Assembly: GCA_046329585.1 (NCBI GenBank)
Contig: JAXLUI010000001.1
Span: 2,542,001-2,606,000, forward strand
Reading direction: 5' to 3'
DNA length: 64,000 nucleotides
From: DLKC01 sp002478885
GTDB taxonomy: Bacteria > Bacteroidota > Bacteroidia > Chitinophagales > Chitinophagaceae
A program made the position numbers and the translations under genes. The notes beneath the pieces were generated by a model. The model worked only from the letters and a program-made list of their open reading frames with translations. It ran no database searches and had not been told where the DNA came from. This document shows, piece by piece, positions 1-8,788 of the stretch (the first letter of the stretch is position 1; each line of letters opens with the position of its first letter).

Positions 1-1
1 A

Positions 2-2425
2 TTGGGCGAGGAGCTAGTAACTGATGAAGTAACTGCGCTCATGGAACTTGTAAAGAACGCTTATGATGCAGATGCCACATGGGTAAAAATTGCAATTAAT
101 ACAAAGGGTGTTTATTCAGATAGTACCAAATATTTTACTGATAACAAATCTGGGTTTATAACAGTTGAAGACAACGGCTTTGGGATGAACGAGGATGAGA
201 TAATTGATGGGTGGCTTGTCATATCCGTCTCCGAAAAGAGAAAAATGAAAAGTGAAGGCCGAACTACGCCTGAAGGTAGAACGCCGCTTGGAGATAAGGG
301 ATTAGGAAGGCTAAGTACGCAACGGCTTGGTGACAGATTAGAAATGCTAACAGTAAAGGAGTATACAACTAATATAAATCATATTGCCTTTGATTGGGCT
401 TCTTTTACAGAAGATATCTCACTGTCAAGTGTTCCTATCTATATTAATAGAATTCAAGACAATAAAGCCAAAAAAGGAACAAAATTAATCATAACGAACC
501 TGAAAGATAATAAGGTTTGGGAAGGTGATGCTGCTGACAGAATTAAAGGACAACTCTCCCAATTGATCTTCCCATATGAAAATATGAGAAGATTTAGAGT
601 TTTCTTGTCTTTCAATGAAGAGCAAATAGATTTTGATGAACTAAATGAAGATCTACGAGATCAAGCTACCGGAAGATTTGAAATTATGTATGCGAACAAT
701 CAACTTATTATACGAGGCCGAATTAAACTATTGAAATTATTAGGTAATAAATCCGATGATCGTGGTTTTTATGATAAATTAATTTCTAATGATTTAGGGC
801 TTAACTTTTTTTCCTTTTTGACAAATCCAAAATCAAACAAAAAACATTTTTTAAGCAATATTGAGTACCTAGGGAAAAGTGGATGGTTTTTTAAATTTAA
901 ACTCGTCAAGAACATTATTGAAATTCCAAATAAAGCAACCTTAGTTAGCGCAACGAATGAAAATGAATTTGCGGACCCAGGAAACTTTTCCGGCGAAATT
1001 GAAGATTACGATTTGCGAGGAAGCGAAACAATTGAAGCTGTATTCGATAATTTAAGCCAATTTAAAACTATTGTAAAGAACCAAGTTGGAATTAGAGTAT
1101 TTAGAGACGGCTTTGGAATAAAACCTTTCGGCATTAATGGTGAAGATTGGTTGAATCTGTCTGGCGGCCAAACATCTGGTAGGTCCTTTTATGGCTTGAG
1201 GCCGAATAATGTCATTGGGTTTGTATCCATTTCAGCAAAAGAAAATAATCAACTTAAAGAAAAGACTGATCGAGAAGGTTTTGTGTCAAGCCCTTACTCA
1301 AGAAATTTCTTTACCCTAATGGAGACAGCAATTAGTGAAATAAACTTTATTCTTGCGAATACTAAAAGAAGCTATAATGACTTTAAAAAAGTGGAAGTAG
1401 AAAAGGACTTGGGAATAGCAAGTCTAAAAGACGTTACCACAAACCTAAAGAAGACTTCCTCATCGGCAAAAAAAATAGAAAAACAGTCCCAAGATCTACA
1501 TGTAAAAATTAATCATGCGTTTACCGGCTTTCAGAAATTTAAAATGAATCCAAGTTTAAATGAAAATGAAGTCAAGCTAATGACAGAAATTGAAAATATG
1601 CTAAATGGGAGCAAGGTATTGCTTGGTAACATTTCCACAATAGTAACAGATGCAAAGCGATTGGACGAGGTCGCAAATTATCTTACTTCGAGAATAGATG
1701 AACTAGAGGCTCAACTGGATCAGTTTTCCGAGTTAGCAGGCCTAGGGCTCACGGCAGAAGCTTTATCGCATGAAATGTCAAACATTATTGATCGTTTAGT
1801 AGAACAAACAAGTAGCATAAATCAAGAACTAAATAAAACTAAAATTACAAACCCCAATATTTTTATTTATCTAGAATATGTAAATAGTATTATCAAATCT
1901 CTTCGAAAGCAATTAAGTCATTTAGCCCCTTTGTTACATTATGCTCGAGAAACAAAAGAACAAATTAATGTTATCGTTTTTGCGAATGAAATTAGGAGTT
2001 TTTATTTTGAAAGGTTTAAAGACGTAATAGATTTTAACGTAGAGTCAGATAAGAATGATTTTCAAATCTCTGCAAGCAAAGGTAAGCTTACCCAGATTTT
2101 AGATAATTTGATTTTGAATTCAGAATATTGGTTGAAAGAAAAGGCAAGAACAGACAAGAATTTTTCGCCGACTATCACACTTGAAGTCAGAAATCCTTTT
2201 TTAAGAATATATGACAATGGGTTAGGGATAGATCCAGAGTTAGACAATAGAATTTTTCAGCCATTTATTACTACAAAACCCCGTCATATAGGTAGAGGTT
2301 TGGGTCTTTTTATTGTTCAACAATTATTGGATAGCCTTGGTTGTGAAATCACTCTTTTAGAACAGCGAAACATATATAATAGAAAATACATATTCCAAAT
2401 AAATCTGAGTCCTCTAACTAAATAA
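2..2425 (+). CDS. Dual-GHKL ATPase / histidine kinase-like protein (5' partial)
   Basis: The gene runs off the left edge: the first visible residues already belong to a conserved ATPase N-box (ELVKNAYDADA), so the true start lies upstream and the TTG at position 2 is probably internal. Two GHKL-type ATP-binding regions are visible. The first, Hsp90/MutL-like, has the N-box near residues 13-25, DNGFGM (about 57-62) and GDKGLGR (about 97-103). The second, near the C-terminus, is histidine-kinase-like, with DNLILNSEYW (about 701-710), DNGLGIDP (about 738), FQPFITTKP and GRGLGLFIVQQLL. A candidate H-box with a histidine at about residue 590 (ALSHEMSN) precedes it, after a region likely to be helical. 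No membrane segment is seen, so it is probably cytosolic. The next gene starts 5 bp downstream and has a receiver-like domain, which suggests a phosphorelay-like or ATP-driven signalling pair. Low G+C fits horizontal acquisition. The target is unknown. Confidence 0.75.
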   Translation: MGEELVTDEVTALMELVKNAYDADATWVKIAINTKGVYSDSTKYFTDNKSGFITVEDNGFGMNEDEIIDGWLVISVSEKRKMKSEGRTTPEGRTPLGDKGLGRLSTQRLGDRLEMLTVKEYTTNINHIAFDWASFTEDISLSSVPIYINRIQDNKAKKGTKLIITNLKDNKVWEGDAADRIKGQLSQLIFPYENMRRFRVFLSFNEEQIDFDELNEDLRDQATGRFEIMYANNQLIIRGRIKLLKLLGNKSDDRGFYDKLISNDLGLNFFSFLTNPKSNKKHFLSNIEYLGKSGWFFKFKLVKNIIEIPNKATLVSATNENEFADPGNFSGEIEDYDLRGSETIEAVFDNLSQFKTIVKNQVGIRVFRDGFGIKPFGINGEDWLNLSGGQTSGRSFYGLRPNNVIGFVSISAKENNQLKEKTDREGFVSSPYSRNFFTLMETAISEINFILANTKRSYNDFKKVEVEKDLGIASLKDVTTNLKKTSSSAKKIEKQSQDLHVKINHAFTGFQKFKMNPSLNENEVKLMTEIENMLNGSKVLLGNISTIVTDAKRLDEVANYLTSRIDELEAQLDQFSELAGLGLTAEALSHEMSNIIDRLVEQTSSINQELNKTKITNPNIFIYLEYVNSIIKSLRKQLSHLAPLLHYARETKEQINVIVFANEIRSFYFERFKDVIDFNVESDKNDFQISASKGKLTQILDNLILNSEYWLKEKARTDKNFSPTITLEVRNPFLRIYDNGLGIDPELDNRIFQPFITTKPRHIGRGLGLFIVQQLLDSLGCEITLLEQRNIYNRKYIFQINLSPLTK

Positions 2426-2430
2426 ATTTT

Positions 2431-4251
2431 ATGGCTAAAGCAATACCAGAGGCCGAGGTTGAGCACCCTGGAAATAACATTGTTGAAAGGATTAACAGAC
2501 TAATAATGTTATTAAACATAAAGAAGGTTTACTTTATTGATGACGCTAACTGCAAAGATGTTGATGTTGAAATCTTTCTTGGAAAGATTCGTTTTGTTCA
2601 TCAACAAGCAGAATCTGCAGAAAAGCTAAGCTCAGTAATTATAGAGGACGTATCATACAGCGACCCTTTTGAAATTTTATCCGAAAATATTAAAAACAAA
2701 TGGCCAGCCTTCGATCAAACTAAAAGACTTGAATTATTGCGTCAGTTAAATCAAGCTACTGAAGATCAGCAATCGGTGATGGACTACGAAATTACACCAA
2801 AAATTAAAGCCTATTTTTCCAATGATGTACTAGTCTATGTTGACCCATTTGAATGGGAAAGGATACTTAATAGTGTCGCGGAAAACTTAGGTGAAAATGA
2901 AAAAGTATTATTAATATTTGACCAAGATTTAAAGAATGCAGGCGGTAAATATTTACAACAAAATGGAGTTGATCTTATAATCCAACTTAAAGAATCCGCA
3001 TTAAAGGATAAGGCTATTTGTGCATTATTGACACACGAAATAGCATTGACAGACCAAGAACTTTATTATAGAGAACAAATAAAAGATAATAATGACGCAA
3101 TTGAATATGCAGATTTCTTTCCACTATCAAAAAAAAGGTTGGAAGAACCTGAAGTTTTTGCAGATGGTTTAAAAAAAACCCTTATCAATAAACATTTTGA
3201 GACAATAAAGCAAGAGACAATTAACATCATAAACGATTCTTACAGTAAGGCCTTAGAAAAAATAAGAAAGTTTGATACCTATGACTTTGATGAAGCGATA
3301 ATTAAATCTTCAGGCAAAGAAGGTGTTTGGGAGGTCGAGACATTACTTCGAATAACTGAAATAATTCAAAAAGATGAATTACAGCAAATAATGTCTGAGA
3401 CACATTATCCAAACAAAGTTAACAAGGAAATTAAGTCATCAATTCGATTTGGAGAAGTTGAATTTAATATTCCAGATGCTTATAGACCGTATAGTGATAA
3501 AGTAAAAATCAGGCATAAAGAAATTTATTCAAATGGAGAATTGATTAATAGCCTTCATAAACCAATTGAAAATGGAGATATATTTCAAATCAATGACGAA
3601 AAATTCATCCTTGTGGCGCAACCATGTGATATGATGGTGAGAGGCAAGGGCAATAGTGCAGGAAAAAGGACTGCTAAGTACGTAACACTTCTCCAAATTG
3701 ACGATATAACACTTATCGATTTTGAGAAAAAAGTAAAAAAGCCAAATTCAATGAGCCATTTTTTGGCAGATAAACATGGACTTTTCTATTTTGTTGATGG
3801 GTCTACAAATATAGGTCTAGTGCATTTTAAAAAGTTTTTAACTGTGGATGTGGACATTTTGGACTTAATTGTCTATAATAAATCAGGTGTATGCACCTAT
3901 ACTTTTCCAGAGAATAATTTTAATCCTGACTTATATAATACTGCTTGGGAAAAAAGATTTAATATTATTAAAAGTAAAATCACAAAGTGTAAAGAAATAA
4001 TTGACTTATCATATATCAATATACGAAAAGATTTAGAAAACCGTGAGGATTATATCATTGACAATTTTTTTCCTCAATTAGTGGTTGGCGGTAGCTTAGA
4101 AAAAGAATATAAAATGACTTTTAAAAATAATATATTCAATTTTGAAATAAAGAGAATTTTAAATTATAAAAATTACGGCGCAGCATATCTGCTCGATAGG
4201 TATTCAAGATATTTATCAAGAACCGCTGAACTGCACGATTTTGCACAATAG
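2431..4251 (+). CDS. Unknown 606-aa protein with divergent receiver-like N-terminal domain
   Basis: It starts 5 bp after the kinase-like gene and is probably co-transcribed with it. I do not recognise the whole protein. Residues about 31-240 look like a response-regulator receiver fold. There is a hydrophobic strand ending in an acidic pair (YFIDDAN, D37/D38), a strand with candidate phospho-acceptor aspartates (LLIFDQDL, D164 or D166), a strand ending in threonine (ICALLTHE, T201) and a lysine after another strand (FFPLSKKRL, K234/K235). That is the D-D / D / T / K order of receivers, but with about 125 residues between the acidic pair and the acceptor aspartate, where canonical receivers have about 40. 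The remaining 360 residues have no motif I can name; one notable stretch is FILVAQPCDMMVRGKG (about 390-405). No signal peptide or membrane helix is visible. It could be the effector or regulator of the upstream ATPase. Confidence 0.7.
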   Translation: MAKAIPEAEVEHPGNNIVERINRLIMLLNIKKVYFIDDANCKDVDVEIFLGKIRFVHQQAESAEKLSSVIIEDVSYSDPFEILSENIKNKWPAFDQTKRLELLRQLNQATEDQQSVMDYEITPKIKAYFSNDVLVYVDPFEWERILNSVAENLGENEKVLLIFDQDLKNAGGKYLQQNGVDLIIQLKESALKDKAICALLTHEIALTDQELYYREQIKDNNDAIEYADFFPLSKKRLEEPEVFADGLKKTLINKHFETIKQETINIINDSYSKALEKIRKFDTYDFDEAIIKSSGKEGVWEVETLLRITEIIQKDELQQIMSETHYPNKVNKEIKSSIRFGEVEFNIPDAYRPYSDKVKIRHKEIYSNGELINSLHKPIENGDIFQINDEKFILVAQPCDMMVRGKGNSAGKRTAKYVTLLQIDDITLIDFEKKVKKPNSMSHFLADKHGLFYFVDGSTNIGLVHFKKFLTVDVDILDLIVYNKSGVCTYTFPENNFNPDLYNTAWEKRFNIIKSKITKCKEIIDLSYINIRKDLENREDYIIDNFFPQLVVGGSLEKEYKMTFKNNIFNFEIKRILNYKNYGAAYLLDRYSRYLSRTAELHDFAQ

Positions 4252-4598
4252 TTGCCTTATCTCATAGTTAATCAGTGGGATTGCAAATAACTACTTTTCA
4301 AAACCACGTCTTTCACAAATCATGTGAACAAATTGACATCTATCGCGATCAACAGAAGAATTATTCTATTTGCAATTTACTCTGCTGCTTCCCTACTTTT
4401 TACTATTGTTGATGATTGAATAATTTACTGGCAGTTAATATAACATGTCCCTCCAGGCCTTTAGTAGTTTGATGCTACTATCTTTCTATCATTTTTCAAA
4501 TCTTAGATTTATTGAAATAAAAATGGTGTACTTTAAAGCACAAATTATATAAACCAAGAGTTTTTGCATTTGCCTTTACGTCACCTTATCAATTTTTG
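4252..4598. other. AT-rich intergenic gap, nothing identified
   Basis: About 350 bp between the receiver-like gene and the endonuclease gene, which is therefore probably transcribed from its own promoter. I see no ORF of note, no strong hairpin with a T-tract and no repeat shared with the rest of the window. Confidence 0.5.
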
Positions 4599-5495
4599 AT
4601 GCAACCTGAAGTAAACAACGCAGAACCATTTTTTACTGCTGGTAAAATCTATAAACGAGCCGTAATTCACAATCACTATGGAGGAAATCGGCAGTCGGGA
4701 ATTTCGTTCTCTGCAAAATTTCCCTTTGTATTCATTTTTTCTGGAGAATCTGGGCATCAGCACGGGTATAGAGACAAATGGGAGAATGAAGATATTTTTT
4801 CATACACAGGTGAGGGTCAGATTGGTGATATGGAATTTGTCAAAGGAAATCTCGCACTAAGAGAACATTTGAAAATGGGCAGAAGAATTTTTTTATTCGT
4901 CCAAACACAAAAGGCTTTTGTCCGATATGAAGGGGAATTGGAATTGTATGATTTAGATTTTTTTCGCGGACCTGATCGAGAAGGAAAAGAAAGAAGTGCC
5001 ATTAAATTTTTTTTCAAACGCGTTGGTAAGAATTTAAATTATCCTTTGGAACAATTTAATCTTTCACTTGCTGCAGATGAACAAAAAGAATATGGTAGTA
5101 ATCTCCCAAATGAAACAGAAAGGAAAGGCTTAGTTACATCAAGAGTTGGTCAGGGTGCATACAGAAAAAGTATCTTATTTAGATGGAAATTTAAGTGCGC
5201 TGTCACTAATTATTCAAAAAAGGAAATATTAATAGCATCGCATATTGTTGCGTGGAAAGATTCAAATAATGAGGAACGGCTTGATGTTGATAATGGAATT
5301 CTTTTATCGCCAACTTATGATGCTTTATTTGATCAAAGACTAATAAGTTTTGAAAATAATGGAAAAATAATTTTGACAAAAGCTCTGCTCAACAGTAATT
5401 ATGCCTCGATTGGTGTGACAGGTAAGGAATCGATAGCAAATTTATCAAGTGGAAATATCCCCTATCTGGAAAGACATCGAGAGAACATAGATTAG
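4599..5495 (+). CDS. SRA-like/HNH endonuclease, probable modification-dependent (type IV) restriction enzyme
   Basis: This 298-aa protein starts at ATG 4599; a TTG one codon earlier is the alternative. The N-terminal half (about 8-150) carries YGGNRQSGI, FIFSGESG, YTGEGQIGDMEF and GNLALREHLKMG, a pattern I associate with the SRA-like base-recognition domain of ScoMcrA-type enzymes. The C-terminal half has an HNH_2-type nuclease core: C200 (CAVTN), ASHIVAW with H215, DNGILLS with N232, and YDALFDQRLISF. Family members cleave DNA carrying modified bases (methylcytosine-type or phosphorothioate). Which modification this one reads cannot be told from sequence. It sits in the same AT-rich island as the GHKL/receiver-like pair but 347 bp away, so it may be a separate defence gene rather than part of that system. 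Confidence 0.78.
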   Translation: MQPEVNNAEPFFTAGKIYKRAVIHNHYGGNRQSGISFSAKFPFVFIFSGESGHQHGYRDKWENEDIFSYTGEGQIGDMEFVKGNLALREHLKMGRRIFLFVQTQKAFVRYEGELELYDLDFFRGPDREGKERSAIKFFFKRVGKNLNYPLEQFNLSLAADEQKEYGSNLPNETERKGLVTSRVGQGAYRKSILFRWKFKCAVTNYSKKEILIASHIVAWKDSNNEERLDVDNGILLSPTYDALFDQRLISFENNGKIILTKALLNSNYASIGVTGKESIANLSSGNIPYLERHRENID

Positions 5496-5695
5496 CCTAA
5501 CTTATTCTTGCCTTTGATCCTGGACATATTGTAACTGCGGGTTGCTGTATTAATCACATCGGCCATAAGTCAAAGATAGACGCAGCAGATGATGCCATGA
5601 GCACAGCAGCCGGGTAGAAAAGGCATTTGCTCAGCAGTCAGGTTGTAAAACTTTAGCTTGTTGTATCACTTAGTGAAAAATCATCAATGCCATTC

Positions 5696-6069
5696 AACCC
5701 CTTCGGAGTTAAGGAGGTTGGGATATTGCAGGAGCACCGGGTTTTACCCGGCGTTGACTAGATTGAAGCCCTTTGGGCTTGTCATTTCTAACCCCTTAGG
5801 GGTTGAGGAGAGCGGGATATAGCATGAGCACCGGGGCATACCCGGCGTCAATCATATTGAAGCTTTTCGGGCTTATCATTTCTAACCCCTTAGGGGTTGA
5901 GGAAACCGGGATATTGCATGATCACCGGGTTCTATCCGACGTTAATCATATTGAGGCTCTTGGGGCTTATCATTTCTAACCCCTTAGGGGTTGGGAAACC
6001 AGGATAGTGCATGACCAACAGGTTTTACCCGGCGTTCATTGTAATGAATCCCCTCGGGCTTATCATTAA
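5696..6069. repeat. 94-bp tandem repeat array, four units, three hairpins per unit
   Basis: Units start with AACCCC at 5696, 5790, 5884 and 5978. The first three are each exactly 94 bp and the last is about 92 bp. Each unit has three short inverted repeats in the same order: AACCCC-TTA-GGGGTT (imperfect in unit 1), a CCGGGT...ACCCGG-type hairpin, and AAGCCC-TTT-GGGCTT or a variant of it. Sequence between hairpins is also conserved (for example GGATATTGCATGA and ATCATATTGA). There are no unique spacers, so this is not a CRISPR array. It fills most of the gap between the endonuclease and phosphodiesterase genes; 5496-5695 before it shows nothing I can name. It may be a REP/BIME-like structured element. 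Function is unknown. Confidence 0.9.
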
Positions 6070-6147
6070 CAGCCGGTTGATTTCTTTTACAACAAGCCCC
6101 GTTAACCACAGTCTTGCTACATTTATGGATTGCAAAAACATTCTTCT

Positions 6148-6918
6148 ATGTGCCGGACCGGATCATTGTGCTTTAGCCTGCTGCTGCTTGCCGCGATTCC
6201 TGCTATTGCACAGCGGGTGCTGATCAATTCGCACAACGACTATGAGCAGGCGCAACCTTTTGTGAATGCCTGGCGTAATAAGCTGTTTTCGATAGAGGCG
6301 GATATTTACCCGGGCGACAGCTTGTACGTGGCCCACGACAAAAAAGATATATCACCCGGTAAAACACTGGCGGGCATGTACCTGCAACCGATCATTGAAT
6401 TGTATGCACAATATCGTGGCTATATCAGCGATGATACCGCCTATGCGCCTGTGCTGCTGATCGACATCAAAGAACACAGTGAAATAGCCATACCGCAACT
6501 GGTCAAATGGCTGTCGGCTTACCCTGCGGTATTTGACCGGTCAGTGAACCCACATGCCGTGCAGGTCGTAATCACCGGTGAGCGTGGTTTGCCGATGCAA
6601 TGGAAGGCCCAGCCATCCTATCTTCTTTTTGACGGCCGCCCTTATGAGGCTTATGACAGCGGCAGTTTAGCACGCGTGGCATTTGTAAGCCACAGCTACC
6701 TGAATTATGTAAAAGAAAATACCAACACCGACAGTACGATACAGGCACTTGCCGCTAAAGTGCATGGTTGGAATAAGCTGTTGCGGCTTTGGGCGACTCC
6801 CGACAACGAGGGCTCGTGGAGCCAATTGCTGCAGTTGGGTGTTGATATTATCAATACCGATAAAGTGAGTGCATGCGCTGCGTATTTTCTCCAGCAAGGG
6901 CGTGGCAGGAAGCCGTAG
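6148..6918 (+). CDS. Secreted PI-PLC-like / glycerophosphodiester phosphodiesterase-like protein
   Basis: A 256-aa protein. I prefer ATG 6148 over the upstream TTG at 6130 because it opens directly into a signal peptide (about 20 residues, ending near AIAQ). After cleavage comes INSHNDYEQAQPF, then SIEADIYPGDSLYVAHD, and later LLIDIKEH. This is the histidine/glutamate/aspartate layout of the PI-PLC-like TIM-barrel phosphodiesterase superfamily (AIM6-like branch). It probably acts in the periplasm on a phosphodiester substrate; the actual substrate is not evident. It faces the convergent PfpI gene across a 99-bp gap that carries a 14-bp inverted repeat. No operon partner is apparent. Confidence 0.75.
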   Translation: MCRTGSLCFSLLLLAAIPAIAQRVLINSHNDYEQAQPFVNAWRNKLFSIEADIYPGDSLYVAHDKKDISPGKTLAGMYLQPIIELYAQYRGYISDDTAYAPVLLIDIKEHSEIAIPQLVKWLSAYPAVFDRSVNPHAVQVVITGERGLPMQWKAQPSYLLFDGRPYEAYDSGSLARVAFVSHSYLNYVKENTNTDSTIQALAAKVHGWNKLLRLWATPDNEGSWSQLLQLGVDIINTDKVSACAAYFLQQGRGRKP

Positions 6919-6946
6919 TTGCGGGTTTTGAAAGGGCATATCATTG

Positions 6947-7001
6947 AAAATGTCACAATATTTCCCGATTTGTCAATGACCAGGAGCTATTGTGACATTT
7001 T
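6947..7001. terminator. Perfect 14-bp inverted repeat between convergent genes
   Basis: The left arm AAAATGTCACAATA (6947-6960) is exactly complementary to the right arm TATTGTGACATTTT (6988-7001), with a 27-nt loop. It lies between two convergent stop codons and the arms end in A/T runs, so a bidirectional terminator is the simplest reading. The long loop also allows a protein-binding site. Confidence 0.45.
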
Positions 7002-7017
7002 ATTGCGATACGGAGAT

Positions 7018-7572
7018 TTAAGCATGCTCGTGCACGCCTTCCATGATCTCTTCCAGCATTTTCTTGTTAAATGCCGGCAAGTCTTTCGGGCTGCGGCTGG
7101 TGACCAATCCACGATCGACCACCACTTCCTTGTCTGCCCATGCGGCGCCGGCATTTTCTATATCGGTACGCACAGAAGGATAAGACGTCATCTTCCTGCC
7201 CTTGAGCATACCGGTCTCGATCAGTAGTTGCGGGCCATGGCAAATAGCCGCCACCGGCTTACCCAATTCGAGGAATGCGCCGGCAAAATTTACACAGTCC
7301 TGATTTACCCGCATCAGGTCGGGGTTCATCACCCCACCGGGTATTACCAGGGCATCATAGTCATCGACTTTTGCCTTTTTCAGTGGCATATCAACGGGCA
7401 ACTCGATTGTCCAGTGGTCGTGGTTCCAGGCCTTCACCTTCTGCTGCTGCGGCGATACAATATGCACGATAGCACCCGCCTGTTCCAGCGCCTGTTTGGG
7501 GCTGGTCAGTTCCACTTCCTCAAAGCCATTTTCTGTGAGTATGGCTACTTTTTTTCCCTGCAAATTTTTCAT
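7018..7572 (-). CDS. DJ-1/PfpI family protein (type 1 glutamine amidotransferase-like)
   Basis: This 184-aa protein covers the full length of the PfpI/YhbO group. Characteristic features are the strand KKVAILTENGFEEVEL with a conserved glutamate near residue 18-19, DALVIPGGVMNPD (about 73-85), and the nucleophile elbow AAICHGPQ with C111-H112. Members have been reported as glyoxalase/deglycase or stress-protective enzymes, or as intracellular peptidases; the exact activity is debated. No signal peptide is seen, so it is cytosolic. It is transcribed alone on the minus strand, in the same direction as the aminotransferase gene 194 bp upstream of it. Confidence 0.9.
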   Translation of the reverse strand: MKNLQGKKVAILTENGFEEVELTSPKQALEQAGAIVHIVSPQQQKVKAWNHDHWTIELPVDMPLKKAKVDDYDALVIPGGVMNPDLMRVNQDCVNFAGAFLELGKPVAAICHGPQLLIETGMLKGRKMTSYPSVRTDIENAGAAWADKEVVVDRGLVTSRSPKDLPAFNKKMLEEIMEGVHEHA

Positions 7573-7667
7573 ACCTAAAGATTTACGTGAACAATATCGT
7601 TAGCAGCGGAAGTGGCACAATTACCCTGCCATTGCAAGTGCGTGAATGTTAAAGTGGGAAAGTACCA

Positions 7668-7721
7668 GTTGCGGGTTGCCGGATGCAAGTTGCCGGTTGC
7701 CGGGTAGCGGTTGCAGGTTGT
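7668..7721. repeat. Low-complexity GTTGC/GCCGG repeat tract
   Basis: Degenerate short repeats of the words GGTTGCCG and GCAAGTTGCC fill about 55 bp between the PfpI and aminotransferase genes. No coding potential is apparent. Confidence 0.6.
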
Positions 7722-7766
7722 GGACCAGGAACAGGTTCCTGAAATACAAACGGCTTTAGCTTACAA

Positions 7767-8597
7767 TTATAGCTGTATAGAGGTTTGTTCGAGCGCAAGG
7801 AATTCCTCGTACAGGCGTTTGCTGATATTGCCGGGCCGGCCGTCATTGACTGCCTTGCCATTGAGTTTTACAACAGGCAATACCTTCTTCGTGGTGCTCG
7901 TGGTAAAAATCTCGCTGGCCTGCTGCAATTCCTCCACACTGATGTCTCTTTCCTCCACTTCGATGATGCCGTCAGCGAGGGATAAGATCTTTTTACGGGT
8001 GATACCCTGCAATATATTGTGCGCAGGTGTTATCAGCTTACCGGCAGCTGTTACGATAAATACATTGGAGCGCGGGAACTCAGTAATGCTTTGTTTATTG
8101 AAATAGATCACATCATCGGCCTGCTGCACCCGGAGCATGGGCTGCAACCATACGGCCATAAGGTAGTTGATGCTTTTGATATGTGCCAGTTCCCGCTGGT
8201 ATTCATAAGTGATGGCGGAAAGGCCCTTATCGAAATCAGCCTGCGTGGTACTGCGTACAGCATTGCAGGTGATCACCAGGTTTGGTTTTGCCGGATGATA
8301 GCTGTCGGCCGAGTAGCCACCCGTGAGCATGATGCGTATGCCGGCATCGGCAATGCCGGAGCGCTGTACCAGCTCCCGGATAATATCAATGAGCTGTGGC
8401 TTTGTATAAGGCACCTGCAGGCGCATGGCATGTGCGGAATGCAGGAAACGCTCCAGGTGATCGTTTAGGAAGAGCGGCACACCGTTTACCGTTCTGCAGA
8501 AGTCAAATACAGCAAAGCCGCGTTGTATGGAAAGGTCAGATACATGAAGCGTGGCTTTTTCATTATCGGTAAACTGGTCGTTGATGTAAACTGGCAT
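7767..8597 (-). CDS. Class IV PLP-dependent aminotransferase (BCAT / D-amino-acid transaminase / ADC lyase fold)
   Basis: A 276-aa protein of the usual class IV length. The PLP lysine is probably K141 (ELAHIKSINYL). The phosphate-binding and cofactor region is seen in SITEFPRSNVFIV (E173) and ILQGITRKKIL, and the N-terminal QRGFAVFDFCRT segment is typical. The fold-type IV family includes branched-chain aminotransferases, D-alanine transaminases and 4-amino-4-deoxychorismate lyases, which cannot be separated confidently by eye; the short length favours a DAAT- or ADCL-like member over IlvE. Cytosolic. No pathway neighbours indicate a substrate. Confidence 0.82.
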   Translation of the reverse strand: MPVYINDQFTDNEKATLHVSDLSIQRGFAVFDFCRTVNGVPLFLNDHLERFLHSAHAMRLQVPYTKPQLIDIIRELVQRSGIADAGIRIMLTGGYSADSYHPAKPNLVITCNAVRSTTQADFDKGLSAITYEYQRELAHIKSINYLMAVWLQPMLRVQQADDVIYFNKQSITEFPRSNVFIVTAAGKLITPAHNILQGITRKKILSLADGIIEVEERDISVEELQQASEIFTTSTTKKVLPVVKLNGKAVNDGRPGNISKRLYEEFLALEQTSIQL

Positions 8598-8715
8598 GGG
8601 TTGTCTGTTTCGGCTGCAAAGTTAAGCGATGTGTTGATGGAATTACCAGGCGGGGTGGATTGTGATTGTATTTGTGAACTGTCGGCGCTGAGCGTAACCG
8701 GCAGTCAAGAGATCT

Positions 8716-8782
8716 GTTTTCGGCTCACCTGTTACCGGTCTGATCGCCTGTATTGCTTCAACAACTCTTGCAAACGGTCTTT
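8716..8782. repeat. 67-bp direct repeat, copy 1 (remnant of peptidase 3' end)
   Basis: It matches 9641-9707 over 67 bp with one mismatch. The second copy is the 3' end of the DmpA-like peptidase gene on the minus strand. This copy is therefore a detached duplicate of that gene end, 925 bp away, with the transposase remnant and an 80-bp repeat between the two. Confidence 0.9.
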
Positions 8783-8788
8783 TAACTA

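Noticed and set aside
5696..6069. Possible CRISPR array
   Set aside because: Units are contiguous 94-bp repeats with no unique spacers of uniform length, and no cas genes are nearby.
7018..8600. Several plus-strand ORFs over the PfpI and aminotransferase genes
   Set aside because: They are shadows of well-supported minus-strand genes in moderately GC-rich DNA and have no recognisable domains.
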